From: a methanogenic archaeon ISO4-H5
GTDB lineage: Archaea; Thermoplasmatota; Thermoplasmata; Methanomassiliicoccales; Methanomethylophilaceae
Direction of reading: 5' to 3'
Length of the DNA stretch: 64,000 nt
NCBI GenBank assembly: GCA_001560915.1
Contig: CP014214.1
Span: 1,302,001 to 1,366,000, forward strand
The notes under the pieces are model-generated. The model ran no database searches and was not told the DNA's origin. It saw nothing but the letters and a program-made list of their open reading frames with translations. A program made the translations under genes and the position numbers. Shown one piece after another: positions 35,093-43,531 of this stretch; the stretch's first letter is position 1, and every line of letters starts with the position of its first letter.

Positions 35093-35346
35093 TGTGGCGG
35101 CACAAACCAATTATTGGGGCTAAACATAGATCAATATGAGCAATCAAAGATCGGTTTGGGATGTCTGATTGTTCATTACTTCCATATTCCGATGGCCCTA
35201 TTGGATAAGGGACAATGAGGATCGTGAAGAACAAGGATAAGACTGTATCGTGGGAGCTGGACGATTACTGAAGGCTCCGTAAACCATTTACAAACAACTT
35301 AAAACAATAATCGTAGAGAATTCTCTCGAATATTGTGGTTGATGAC
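35093..35346. other. Non-coding stretch with possible gene-end fragment
   Basis: No gene is supported. An 18-codon frame (35215-35271, plus strand) with real-looking composition (SWELDDY at the end) may be the tail of a lost gene. TAGAGAATTCTCT at about 35310 is a short palindrome. Confidence 0.3.
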
Positions 35347-36333
35347 TCATAACCTTACGAGCATTCCCTCATACAATTCGCTGTACTCCGCGACGAGGAA
35401 CTTGGGGGTGTTGGTGAATCCCGAAACCAGTCCGAGATCTTTCAGACGGATAATCTTGTTGATGCAGTACACATTGCCGTCCTCGTTGGGACGGATGACC
35501 AGCAGTTTGTAATCAGGACTGATGTGCACGAAATAGCGGTTATCCGTGAACGAGGGGCTGCGGAGGGAATCCTCTCCAATACGCTCCACCTCGAACTTCT
35601 GAGTAACCGGTTCTGCCCTCTTGATCTGAGGCGGTCCCCTCTGGGGATAGGGTGCGGGTTGGATTCCGGAGGAGATCTGAGGAGGCTGCATTTCAGTATC
35701 CGACGAGGAATGGGTTACGTATTCGTTCCCCGCAGGAGCTGCGACGGTCCCAGCGGGACTGTCGTCGGACCTCAGCGTTATGTAATCATCCGCGGCAACG
35801 GCCACCGGGTTGCGCTGGGTCTCCAGCTGAAACCTGGTCTGGCGGAGTTCGTTCTCCAGCTCATCCTTCTCCTTGTTTATGCGTTCCAGACTGTCCTGGT
35901 AATCCGCCTTGAGCTCCTCTGCGATCTTGTTCTGGAGTTCGGCCTTTATCCTGTTCTCGTAGTACGCCTTGATGTCGTTGCCGTGCTTCCTCCAGATGGT
36001 ACCCAGCACGTTCTCCCTAAGCTGTTCGTTGAAATTGAGTATGTCATTGAGGGTTATCTTGAAGAGGGGGGTGGCATAGGAGCAGTTGTAACCAGGGGCC
36101 AGCGTACAGATCCAGGTATCGCCGATAGCCACTTCGTATTGGAAGTCACGATCCACGAATACAATGCAGCCGTTGTTCGTCTGGGAGACAATGGTCGTCC
36201 CCTTGTTGTCGAGTCTGAACGTCAGGATGTGGAGTTTCTTCGAATATCCTTCCACCATATCTTCCGCCTCATCCTCTCCATCGAACCTCTGGCTGGCCTG
36301 CCAGTCGATGAGATCCATCTTCTGGTCACTCAT
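35347..36333 (-). CDS. Coiled-coil protein with shared C-terminal beta domain
   Basis: The 328-residue protein has a beta-rich N-terminal part (about 1-100), a coiled coil (about 105-175), a Pro/Ser-rich linker and a C-terminal domain of about 80 residues (FTDNRYFVHISP, YKLLVIRPNEDG). The C-terminal segment also forms the N terminus of the RloB fusion and is similar in pattern to the end of the protein at 36971-37936. No known family is recognised. The ATG lies within the stop region of the NYN RNase gene (8-nt overlap) with GGAGG 11 bases upstream. It is cotranscribed with that RNase. Confidence 0.7.
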   Translation of the reverse strand: MSDQKMDLIDWQASQRFDGEDEAEDMVEGYSKKLHILTFRLDNKGTTIVSQTNNGCIVFVDRDFQYEVAIGDTWICTLAPGYNCSYATPLFKITLNDILNFNEQLRENVLGTIWRKHGNDIKAYYENRIKAELQNKIAEELKADYQDSLERINKEKDELENELRQTRFQLETQRNPVAVAADDYITLRSDDSPAGTVAAPAGNEYVTHSSSDTEMQPPQISSGIQPAPYPQRGPPQIKRAEPVTQKFEVERIGEDSLRSPSFTDNRYFVHISPDYKLLVIRPNEDGNVYCINKIIRLKDLGLVSGFTNTPKFLVAEYSELYEGMLVRL

Positions 36334-36889
36334 GGTACGGCACACCTCCGTCGAGAGGGGGGCTGGACATCGCGATGAACGGGATCTCCTTGAGTTTGTG
36401 GTAGACGTCGGCGGTCATCGTGAGTTCCCTATCGTTGGATAAAAATTCCTCATAGGATGCAACTTCCACCCTCTTTCCTGCGGCCTGGACCTTCTGGATC
36501 ACAGGGATATAATCTCTGTCACCGCTGACCACAATCGCCACATCGTAATGGTTCATGAGAGCATGTTCCATCATCTCCACAGCCAGGGAGACGTCGACCT
36601 CCTTCTGCTCGTAATGGTCCTTTCTCCAAACCATGGCTTCCCGGGTGATCAGACGGAATCCGATGGAACGGAGCTTGTTGAGTGCGTTCTGCTCCTCTTG
36701 CTTCCTGTCCTCGCCGGCAATCTTACCATCGAAGATATACGCACCTACGAGATCCCTGTTCCCCACGAGTATCTGGGTCAGTCTGAAGATGTCGGCTACC
36801 ATCGCTCCGTCGTTGTATTTCGACATTAGGTTGCGATAATCGATGAAGACCATCACGCGACTGTAGCTGCGGTCTACGAACAGGGACAT
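36326..36889 (-). CDS. NYN-domain (LabA/DUF88-like) ribonuclease
   Basis: The 187-residue protein is a NYN domain, a PIN-like nuclease. Acidic site residues are visible: Asp17 in FIDYRN, Asp99 in KEVDVSLAVEMM, and Asp124/Asp126 in VVSGDRDYIPV. It should bind Mg and cut RNA. TATTATAC on the minus strand near 36910 gives a leaderless or nearly leaderless start. It is divergent from the coiled-coil gene at 36971 and overlaps the coiled-coil gene downstream. A HEPN, RloB and CARF-rich setting suggests RNA degradation in defence. Confidence 0.88.
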   Translation of the reverse strand: MSLFVDRSYSRVMVFIDYRNLMSKYNDGAMVADIFRLTQILVGNRDLVGAYIFDGKIAGEDRKQEEQNALNKLRSIGFRLITREAMVWRKDHYEQKEVDVSLAVEMMEHALMNHYDVAIVVSGDRDYIPVIQKVQAAGKRVEVASYEEFLSNDRELTMTADVYHKLKEIPFIAMSSPPLDGGVPYHE

Positions 36890-36970
36890 GGTAGGTATTA
36901 ACGTATAATACCGATTAATAGTTGACTAGCAACTATATACATCGCAAAGGGTATCCCCTGGTGATAATCC

Positions 36971-37936
36971 ATGACCAAAGGTCACGCTCCTTCACTGACT
37001 AAACAAATGAGGAAGAATGCCAAGGATATCTCCATCCCGGAGGGCCTGACCCCGGAGGAAAGGGAACAGTACCTCAGAATGAACGGTATGGCTTCGGATG
37101 ACAAGCCCAAGACCGATGATCAGACAGACCAGACCGTTTCCAAAGTGAAATACGATGAGGACATCGCCGAGCTAAAGGAGAAGCTCGACAAGAAGACGGA
37201 CAAGGTCAACGAACTGAACAAAGACCGCGAAAACCTCCGTAAGGAAAGGGACTCCAACAAGGAACACTGGGACAGTGCCAGATCCGATTTAGAGGAGGAA
37301 CAGAAAAAGACCGCCAATCTGAGGGAAGAACTCCGCAAGATGACCGACGAGAGGGACTCGCTCAGGAATGAGGTCAAACGTCTCAACTCACAGACCGTCA
37401 ACGTCACCGTTCCGGAGAACGAGAGCGAGACCAAGACCAAACTGAAGAAGAGCGAGAAAGCGTTCAGGGAGCTTTCAGAAAAATACGATGCCCTTCAATC
37501 AGACTACTCCAGGGCAAAACTTGAGAAAGAATCCCTTGATGCAACTATAACCCGTCTCAACGAGACCATCAAGGGATTCGATGACGAGAGGGCAAGATTC
37601 GAAGACACGCTCGCACTCAAGGACAGTGAGATTGAGAACCTGAAGAACAGGCCCGAACTCACGCAGGAACAGACCTCCGGGCTGCAGACAGGGTTACTCG
37701 TCCGCAAATCTATCAATCAGTTGTACTCCGATATGCTGGATGACGGCAGATACGACATCAAACTCGCAAGGGACGGCACGAACATGCTGATCATACCCAA
37801 CGTGGAGGGGGGAGCGGTCTGCGTGAATCATTCCATCATCCTCCCCAGATTGGGGGACCTTATTCCGTTCGCCGGTGAAGTCTCGTACGAATTGGTTCCC
37901 GCCGGCAACAATGTGCTGAGGGCTGATCTGAAGTAA
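36971..37936 (+). CDS. Long coiled-coil protein with shared C-terminal domain
   Basis: The 321-residue protein has a basic N terminus, a coiled coil from about 55 to 235 with dense Lys/Glu heptads, and a C-terminal beta domain (about 240-321; DGRYDIKLARDG, LIIPNVEGGAVCVN). The last part matches by pattern the C-terminal domain of the protein at 35347-36333 (DNRYFVHISP, LVIRPNEDGNVYCIN). ACTATATAC near 36930 is its TATA box. The HEPN gene follows after 22 nt, so the two may form an operon. Function unknown; it looks like a structural or scaffold protein. Confidence 0.7.
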   Translation: MTKGHAPSLTKQMRKNAKDISIPEGLTPEEREQYLRMNGMASDDKPKTDDQTDQTVSKVKYDEDIAELKEKLDKKTDKVNELNKDRENLRKERDSNKEHWDSARSDLEEEQKKTANLREELRKMTDERDSLRNEVKRLNSQTVNVTVPENESETKTKLKKSEKAFRELSEKYDALQSDYSRAKLEKESLDATITRLNETIKGFDDERARFEDTLALKDSEIENLKNRPELTQEQTSGLQTGLLVRKSINQLYSDMLDDGRYDIKLARDGTNMLIIPNVEGGAVCVNHSIILPRLGDLIPFAGEVSYELVPAGNNVLRADLK

Positions 37937-37958
37937 TATAGTCGGGAGTTTGGAGAGC

Positions 37959-39554
37959 ATGGTCATCGATCCCGAAGTCTACCGCTTGATCAACAAACGC
38001 AAGGATGACCCCATCTTCATGGATTTTCTCCTGAACCATTATTCTCAAATCGTAGATTCCAAAGAAGGTATGGATAAGATCTGCTATGCCCAGGAAATCG
38101 CACGTGTCCTAGCCAGATTTGCAATCCAAGAACGGGTCCTTGCAGAACATAGTGACCATCCCATAGACGAAGAAAAATACAATCGTTATTACAGGACAGC
38201 GTTATACATTATCAGAAAAGGCATTGATATCGGCATGAAGATGGATTACGAGGCTAACGTGATTGGGGGAAAACCACTGAATGTCTCATATAACTATCAT
38301 ATGGGCTGGGCCTATGTACAGTACTCTATGATTCTTGCCGAAAACTATCGTTATTTCGCTGCTATGGGTGCGATTGTAACTGCAGAGAACTATCTAGTCA
38401 ACGATATATATAAAATAAAAGCTGGAAACCGGTTGCAAGGGGCCATAGATCTAATAAAAAGTCTGCCGGATTACGATGCGAGCACTCACGGTCCGTTGAC
38501 AGACTTGACGCCTGAACAGGCTGATCGGAGGATACTTCATCTATTTGATAGCCTAGGTGAGGCGGTCAATGAAAAGAAACTTCGCATTTTGGATGAGGTC
38601 TACAAGAAAGTCCCCGATAAATACCGCTTCATGTATGCGGTTTGTATAGATGGCCTCTTGGATTATTTCAAAAAAAGAAACGAAAAAGATTTCTTGAAAA
38701 ATTATGGTAAAGTTGTTTTAGATATTCAGGAGGAATTCCCAGAAATACCAAAGAAATTCCTCGATCTGCCTGATCTTTCTCAAAAGAATCTCGCACACGA
38801 TGAAACCCAAGAAGAAAAAAATTATGCCCTGTGGATTGATGGTTGCCACCTATTCTTAAGCTACCTGGATTTCGTTCCTGACATAGAAAAACGTCTCCGA
38901 TATGAGTGTGATGACCTGGTATTCGATTTCCAAATTCCGGATCTCAACAACATAATGGAGGATGTGGTAGAAACCTACTCCCATTGCAGGTTCCAGTTTT
39001 ACATGGCAACGCAATTCAATAGTCCGATTGAAAAACTGGCATACAGCTTCAGTCCATTTAACAAACGCATTTACAATCAAGAATTGCTTCTGGACACCTA
39101 TCCCCGCCTGTACTCGATTTTGGATAAAATATCCCATATAGTGATGAAAATCTGTGACATTACGATAATGCCCAACGACGACGGATATACTCCTCAACCC
39201 TCGTATAATCTAATTGTGCAGGAAATTCGTAAAAATTCAAACGGAAACCCATATCTCCTTACTCTCTGTGAGATATTCGACGAGATCAATCCTCGCTACA
39301 TTTACAGGACACAGAAGGACGTGCCATTCTATACGATGCTCCCTGGAGCTGAGCATATGGATAGGATTAGACATCATATAATCCACTCGGGGATCATGCT
39401 TGACGCTGATAGAAAGGTCAAAAAATCAAACAAGATTGTCTGCCATATCTCCGGAACAGATTTCGCAATGAGATGCTTAAATCTCATCACCCTTGTCAAG
39501 GAAGCTATCATGAACACCTGCATGGCAATAGAATACAGAAATCGCCAGGAATGA
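37959..39554 (+). CDS. HEPN protein of the LA2681 type
   Basis: The 531-residue protein is largely helical and AT-rich in coding, unlike the housekeeping genes. Near residues 471-476 it has RHHIIH, an Rx4H motif in a DRIRHHIIHSGIM setting typical of HEPN domains of the LA2681 class. The N-terminal two-thirds may form helical repeats. HEPN domains usually cleave RNA. I prefer the ATG at 37959 over TTG at 37950 because GGGAG lies ten bases upstream of the ATG. It likely shares a transcript with the coiled-coil gene before it. Confidence 0.68.
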   Translation: MVIDPEVYRLINKRKDDPIFMDFLLNHYSQIVDSKEGMDKICYAQEIARVLARFAIQERVLAEHSDHPIDEEKYNRYYRTALYIIRKGIDIGMKMDYEANVIGGKPLNVSYNYHMGWAYVQYSMILAENYRYFAAMGAIVTAENYLVNDIYKIKAGNRLQGAIDLIKSLPDYDASTHGPLTDLTPEQADRRILHLFDSLGEAVNEKKLRILDEVYKKVPDKYRFMYAVCIDGLLDYFKKRNEKDFLKNYGKVVLDIQEEFPEIPKKFLDLPDLSQKNLAHDETQEEKNYALWIDGCHLFLSYLDFVPDIEKRLRYECDDLVFDFQIPDLNNIMEDVVETYSHCRFQFYMATQFNSPIEKLAYSFSPFNKRIYNQELLLDTYPRLYSILDKISHIVMKICDITIMPNDDGYTPQPSYNLIVQEIRKNSNGNPYLLTLCEIFDEINPRYIYRTQKDVPFYTMLPGAEHMDRIRHHIIHSGIMLDADRKVKKSNKIVCHISGTDFAMRCLNLITLVKEAIMNTCMAIEYRNRQE

Positions 39555-39590
39555 AAACACATTTGTTATATCATAAAGTGATTCTGTTTT

Positions 39591-40292
39591 ATGATGCATG
39601 TCCATATCGCCTACGCGGGAAAAGTTCCGGACCCCACTCTGAATACAATCAAAGCAGTACCGGATGCCATCGACAGGGTAGTTCTGCTTTACAGCGTAAC
39701 GGACGATGGTGTTTTCGAACGTACCGCAGAGGAACTATCGGGCAAATTGGGAAATATGGGATACCTCTGTGAATCCAGAATCATCAACTCCTTCGATTTC
39801 CTGAATATCGTGGACACGATCTATGATGTTTTCGAGGAATACAAGAAACAGGATCGTAATGTAAAATTTTCCGTGGACATAACCAACGGAACTAATCTCA
39901 CTGCAGCGGCTGCATGTAATACGGCATTCTTCATGAATTCCGACGTTTATTACATGGGAGATAAACGCAGATTCCCCGAGAAATCATTAAGTGAACTCCT
40001 GATCGCCATCCCCTCTCCGAAAATCCCGGATGTGAAACGTCTGGGCGATTTATCTCTAGATATGCTGAGGTTCATCGCCGAGGAACAGGATCTCGGTCAC
40101 GAGGTATGCAACGTGGATGTCGCCAGGAAATTCGATATGTCCCCTCAGGCGATTATGTATCACATAAACAGACTCAGGGACGCAGGGGTCATCGATTTGG
40201 AAGATGCCTATACTCCCAAAGGAAAGATCGATAAACGCAGGAAAGCGATAAAGATCAGGCGTGAGGGAAGATTCGTCCTCAGATGGACTTGA
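39591..40292 (+). CDS. CARF-domain winged-helix regulator (Csa3 / DUF6293-like), copy 2
   Basis: The 233-residue protein matches copy 1 (33334-34014) in layout: N-terminal Rossmann-like CARF domain (MHVHIAYAG start, DITNGTN near 98) and C-terminal wHTH with SPQAIMYHINRLRDAG, ending in a basic segment. GTTATATCAT about 25 nt upstream gives a nearly leaderless start. It precedes the kinase and viperin genes and may regulate them. Two such sensors in 7 kb without CRISPR suggest a nucleotide signal from another source; this is inference. Confidence 0.82.
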   Translation: MMHVHIAYAGKVPDPTLNTIKAVPDAIDRVVLLYSVTDDGVFERTAEELSGKLGNMGYLCESRIINSFDFLNIVDTIYDVFEEYKKQDRNVKFSVDITNGTNLTAAAACNTAFFMNSDVYYMGDKRRFPEKSLSELLIAIPSPKIPDVKRLGDLSLDMLRFIAEEQDLGHEVCNVDVARKFDMSPQAIMYHINRLRDAGVIDLEDAYTPKGKIDKRRKAIKIRREGRFVLRWT

Positions 40293-40383
40293 TTTAATTT
40301 CCGTAATTATCAACTTCATCCATACTACTGTGCCAGATGACTGTTATCGTGTTTATTGTGAAACACAAATACTAAAAGTTATA

Positions 40384-40479
40384 TTTTTATTATAAATGAT
40401 TTTTACTTTATAATTCCAAAACGAACTTACCCTCATGAACACAGAAACCGCCCTGGTCAAAAAGTGCAGGTCTGCTAAC
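40384..40479 (+). repeat. Promoter plus 15-codon leader shared with the viperin gene (copy A)
   Basis: This 96-bp block (51 nt of promoter and the first 15 codons of the kinase gene) aligns without gaps to 42325-42420. I count about 71 of 96 positions equal. Both copies have a TTTATAAT box 28 nt before the ATG (40407-40414 here) and both proteins start MNTET..V.K.RSAN. The shared block suggests the two genes are turned on together. Confidence 0.8.
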
Positions 40480-41133
40480 AGGAAATACACCATCGGCGTA
40501 TTCGGAATCTCAAGGAGCGGAAAGGATTCGGCCATTGACGTCTTCGTCGACATAGCCCGGGAGAACGGTTACGAATTCACCCATATGTCCCCCATTGGGA
40601 TGATCCGTGAGAGACTGACGGGCAGAAGACTCAAGACGATGCCGGAATCGGAGAAGAGGCAACTGGTGGAAGAGGTGCGGGCTGAGATCAGAAAGGTCTC
40701 GGAGACCAATAACATCATCGTTGACGAACACTACTGCTTCCCCCACGATTTCGGAGGAGTTGTGTTGGAGGACGGATATTATGATGAGAAACTGCCCTAT
40801 GACATCATGAGCATTCCTAACTCTCCCACGAACTACGAAGTCGTGCTCCCTAGATTCGGCACGCAGTTCTATGATCTCGTGGCTGTGATGAAGATAGACC
40901 CAGACGCCATAATCGAACGTATGAGGAGATCTGAAGGATGCAAGAGGAACACAGTCGCAACCAGAGAGGATATCATACATTGGCAGCGGGCAGAGATGAT
41001 AGGGGTATACCATGATGCCCTGGGTCGCGGCATATTCCAATCTGAGGACTATATGAAAAATGCCGAGGCCATTTGGGGAGCTTTCGAGGAACTTGTCAAC
41101 GAAGACCGTTCACCCCAGCCCAATCACTTGTAA
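40435..41133 (+). CDS. P-loop nucleotide kinase-like protein
   Basis: The 232-residue protein has a 15-residue leader, then GVFGISRSGKDS (P-loop, about 21-32) and a DEHYCF segment near 104 that fits a Walker B/acceptor region. It resembles adenylate/cytidylate kinase-type folds but no exact family is recognised. It is a paralogue of the amber-interrupted kinase at 43532-44176. Nucleotide kinases are often found beside prokaryotic viperins, where they may phosphorylate the product or precursor. Its 3' end overlaps the ApeA-like gene's end by 10 nt (convergent). Confidence 0.75.
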   Translation: MNTETALVKKCRSANRKYTIGVFGISRSGKDSAIDVFVDIARENGYEFTHMSPIGMIRERLTGRRLKTMPESEKRQLVEEVRAEIRKVSETNNIIVDEHYCFPHDFGGVVLEDGYYDEKLPYDIMSIPNSPTNYEVVLPRFGTQFYDLVAVMKIDPDAIIERMRRSEGCKRNTVATREDIIHWQRAEMIGVYHDALGRGIFQSEDYMKNAEAIWGAFEELVNEDRSPQPNHL

Positions 41134-42269
41134 ACATAGGGCTTGTCTGCCTGGAAGTTATGTGGTCTGAAAATTCTCTCCATCAAACCATCACTCACAG
41201 GATTCCATCTGACGGTGTCAACCTTGTATGCGGCCTTATCCTCATCGCAGTATTCCAGTTTGTTGACGATATCCTCTATTTCCCTGTCCTTCACATAGAA
41301 CAGCTTCAGAATCAGGCATCTAGTAAGGTCGAATGCCATCGGTATGCATTCCTTGTCAAATACTTCATCCTTGCTTTTGTGGACGAGTAAACTGCGCTGG
41401 TAGTAAAGATATCCCACTTTCTTGTAGAGATTGGCCTGCTTTTTCCCTTTTACTACTCCGCCGTTACGTATCATACGAGAAACACTCTGCTTAATCCTCT
41501 CAGTTACACGGTTCCTGTTCTTTGACCATATCTCCGGGAATTGCTGAGCGAACAATTCCCATATCCCCGATATTGCTATGAATGCGGTTTCCACATCGTT
41601 GCATCTGTACGCATTCCTGTATAGATCGAGCATCCTTTTCGTTAGCATATCCTTGCTGCTCGGTTCCGGCCCGTAATTCAGCGGATAGAACTGGGTGTAC
41701 CACTCACGGAACTCCGAATAGAACTTTTGAAAATCCTTCTTCTCGGATTCACTCAGCGTGAACACGGGCAGAAATCTCCATAACGCATAGTTCGTCTCGC
41801 ATTGGTACATATCGTTTACGGCCACACCTCCTTCCGGAAGTACTCCGATTCCGAATCCTGCCCGGTTCGTTTTGAAGAGTCTGATGGCATCGATGAGACA
41901 CCTCTCCTCGTCCTCCCAGCTTTTATCGGTGTCCATTCTGAAGTATCTGAACTGCTGATACTCCGAACAGCATGTCCCATCGTCCTTCTTCTTCACGACG
42001 AATTCGCAGTAGATCGTACGGGCCATGGAGAGTGGAGCGAAAAGATGGTGGAAGAAATCATAGAGCGTGTCCACCAAAATCTCATCCCTGCGTTCGTTGA
42101 CTATCTTACCGTCAGGACCGCTGGCTCTGTTGTAGATGTAGGACATTCCGGTTTCCATGATCGGCTTCATGTCATACGGCGAAACGGTACCGTATTCGAA
42201 CGGCGGCAGATCCACGTCTAGAAGAGAATCGTCCATTCCGCTGCACAGTACGATGGCCGTGGTCTGCAT
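41124..42269 (-). CDS. ApeA-like HEPN protein
   Basis: The 381-residue protein has an N-terminal part of unknown fold and a C-terminal HEPN domain with RSLLVH (about 292-297), in the YYQRSLLVHKS setting typical of ApeA-type HEPN proteins (Rx4H). Such proteins act in anti-phage defence by degrading tRNA or other RNA. GTGATATAACC on the minus strand about 25 nt upstream fits a leaderless start at 42269. It lies between the kinase and viperin genes in the opposite direction, with the viperin promoter on its 5' side. Confidence 0.75.
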   Translation of the reverse strand: MQTTAIVLCSGMDDSLLDVDLPPFEYGTVSPYDMKPIMETGMSYIYNRASGPDGKIVNERRDEILVDTLYDFFHHLFAPLSMARTIYCEFVVKKKDDGTCCSEYQQFRYFRMDTDKSWEDEERCLIDAIRLFKTNRAGFGIGVLPEGGVAVNDMYQCETNYALWRFLPVFTLSESEKKDFQKFYSEFREWYTQFYPLNYGPEPSSKDMLTKRMLDLYRNAYRCNDVETAFIAISGIWELFAQQFPEIWSKNRNRVTERIKQSVSRMIRNGGVVKGKKQANLYKKVGYLYYQRSLLVHKSKDEVFDKECIPMAFDLTRCLILKLFYVKDREIEDIVNKLEYCDEDKAAYKVDTVRWNPVSDGLMERIFRPHNFQADKPYVYK

Positions 42270-42324
42270 AGGGGCAGTATGGCGTTATGGTTATATCACG
42301 GTTGGTAAAATAGCCAAAATTATC

Positions 42325-42420
42325 TTTTTATTATCAAAGAATTTTGCTTTATAATCTGAACACCAAATACCTATCATGAACACAGAAACTACCTCAGTCA
42401 GGAAATTCAGGTCCGCAAAC
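42325..42420 (+). repeat. Promoter plus 15-codon leader shared with the kinase gene (copy B)
   Basis: Second copy of the block at 40384-40479, ending in codon 15 of the viperin gene. TTTATAAT at 42348-42355 is the TATA box, 28 nt before the ATG, as in copy A. Confidence 0.8.
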
Positions 42421-43206
42421 ATCCACATCTACGGAAAATGCAACTACCGCTGCGAGCACTGTTTCGACAGGTGCCTCACCAAGAACTACATGAGGCCGTC
42501 CGACTGGGTTGACACCCTGACCTTCCTGAAGGAATACGGGGTGGAGAAGATCAACCTGGCCGGCGGGGAACCCACCCTCTATCCCTTCCTGGACCAGATG
42601 TGCTACCTGGTCAAGGGCATGGGCTTCAAGCTCTCCATCGTCAGCAACGGCTCCCTCATCACCGAGGACTGGATGGCTAGGATGGAGGGAGTCGTCGACT
42701 GGATCGGTCTCTCCATCGACTCCATCGATGAGGCGGACGAGATCCAGATCGGAAGGGGCAGGGGAGGCCACCTGGAGAACATCGTACAGGTCGCCGATAT
42801 GGCCCACCGGCACGGCATCAAGGTAAAGCTCAACATCACCGTGGTTAGGAGGAGTTGGATGAAGGACTTCAGACCCTTCATCGAGAAGGTTAGGCCAGAA
42901 CGCGTCAAGTGCTTCAGGGCCCTCACCCTGAAGAACGCAAACGACGACGTCCCCGACACCTGGTCCATCACAGACAAACAGTTCGAAGACTTCAGGCGCA
43001 GGCACGAGGACATCGGCTGCATCGTCTTCGAGGACAACGAGGACATGGTCTCCTCCTACGTGATGTTCGACCCCATGGGCAGATGGATGGTCGACAGCGG
43101 GTACGAGAAGAGGTTCATCTCCTTCGAGGTCCTCAGGAGGGAAGGGCTCGACCGGGAAGTGGATGTCGAGAAGTACTTCGGCCGCAACGCCGTCTACGAA
43201 TGGTGA
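42376..43206 (+). CDS. Prokaryotic viperin (pVip), radical SAM antiviral enzyme
   Basis: The 276-residue protein has the viperin pattern: CNYRCEHCF (Cys22, Cys26, Cys29 for the 4Fe-4S cluster), LAGGEPTLYP, LSIVSNGSLI, a NITVV segment, and the viperin C-terminal part (CFRALTLKNAN, RRHEDIGCIVFEDNEDM, SSYVMFDPMGRW) that separates viperins from MoaA-type proteins. Viperins convert CTP, GTP or UTP to 3'-deoxy-3',4'-didehydro nucleotides that stop viral RNA polymerases. The base used here cannot be read. Two P-loop kinase genes flank it, a common pVip setting. The first 15 residues match the leader of the upstream kinase. Confidence 0.9.
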   Translation: MNTETTSVRKFRSANIHIYGKCNYRCEHCFDRCLTKNYMRPSDWVDTLTFLKEYGVEKINLAGGEPTLYPFLDQMCYLVKGMGFKLSIVSNGSLITEDWMARMEGVVDWIGLSIDSIDEADEIQIGRGRGGHLENIVQVADMAHRHGIKVKLNITVVRRSWMKDFRPFIEKVRPERVKCFRALTLKNANDDVPDTWSITDKQFEDFRRRHEDIGCIVFEDNEDMVSSYVMFDPMGRWMVDSGYEKRFISFEVLRREGLDREVDVEKYFGRNAVYEW

Positions 43207-43526
43207 TTGGCTTGAAGTACAAACCGTACAAACCTGCCGAGGAGAACCTCGCCGTCGGTGACGTGAGAAAGTGCACGTTCAACGGAGTAGGGGTCGTCGA
43301 GACGTTCTATGTTGTTGTGATGGCGGTTTACCCCGGCCACATCGCAGTCAGGAAACTCCACAAGGACAACTGGGGAGCTACCCGGTATCTGATAAGGGAC
43401 GTGGCCCCGACCGGTCTCGAATACGCCATGTTCGTGGATACCAAGGATACAGAAATGCAGGAACAGATGGTCGGCCGCAAAACGGGAAGGATCTCGAAGA
43501 CAGACGTGAGGAACATAAGGAAGTGA
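43200..43526 (+). CDS. Small protein coupled to viperin
   Basis: The 108-residue protein begins with an ATG that overlaps the viperin stop region (ATGGTGA), so it is probably translated by coupling. The sequence (VGDVRKCTFNGVGVVETFYVVVMAVYPGH, ending in basic residues) suggests a small beta-rich domain. I do not recognise a family. It is followed by the amber-interrupted kinase after five bases, with an AAGTGA-type site. Its place between viperin and kinase suggests it belongs to the same antiviral unit. Confidence 0.65.
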   Translation: MVIGLKYKPYKPAEENLAVGDVRKCTFNGVGVVETFYVVVMAVYPGHIAVRKLHKDNWGATRYLIRDVAPTGLEYAMFVDTKDTEMQEQMVGRKTGRISKTDVRNIRK

Positions 43527-43531
43527 TTGAA

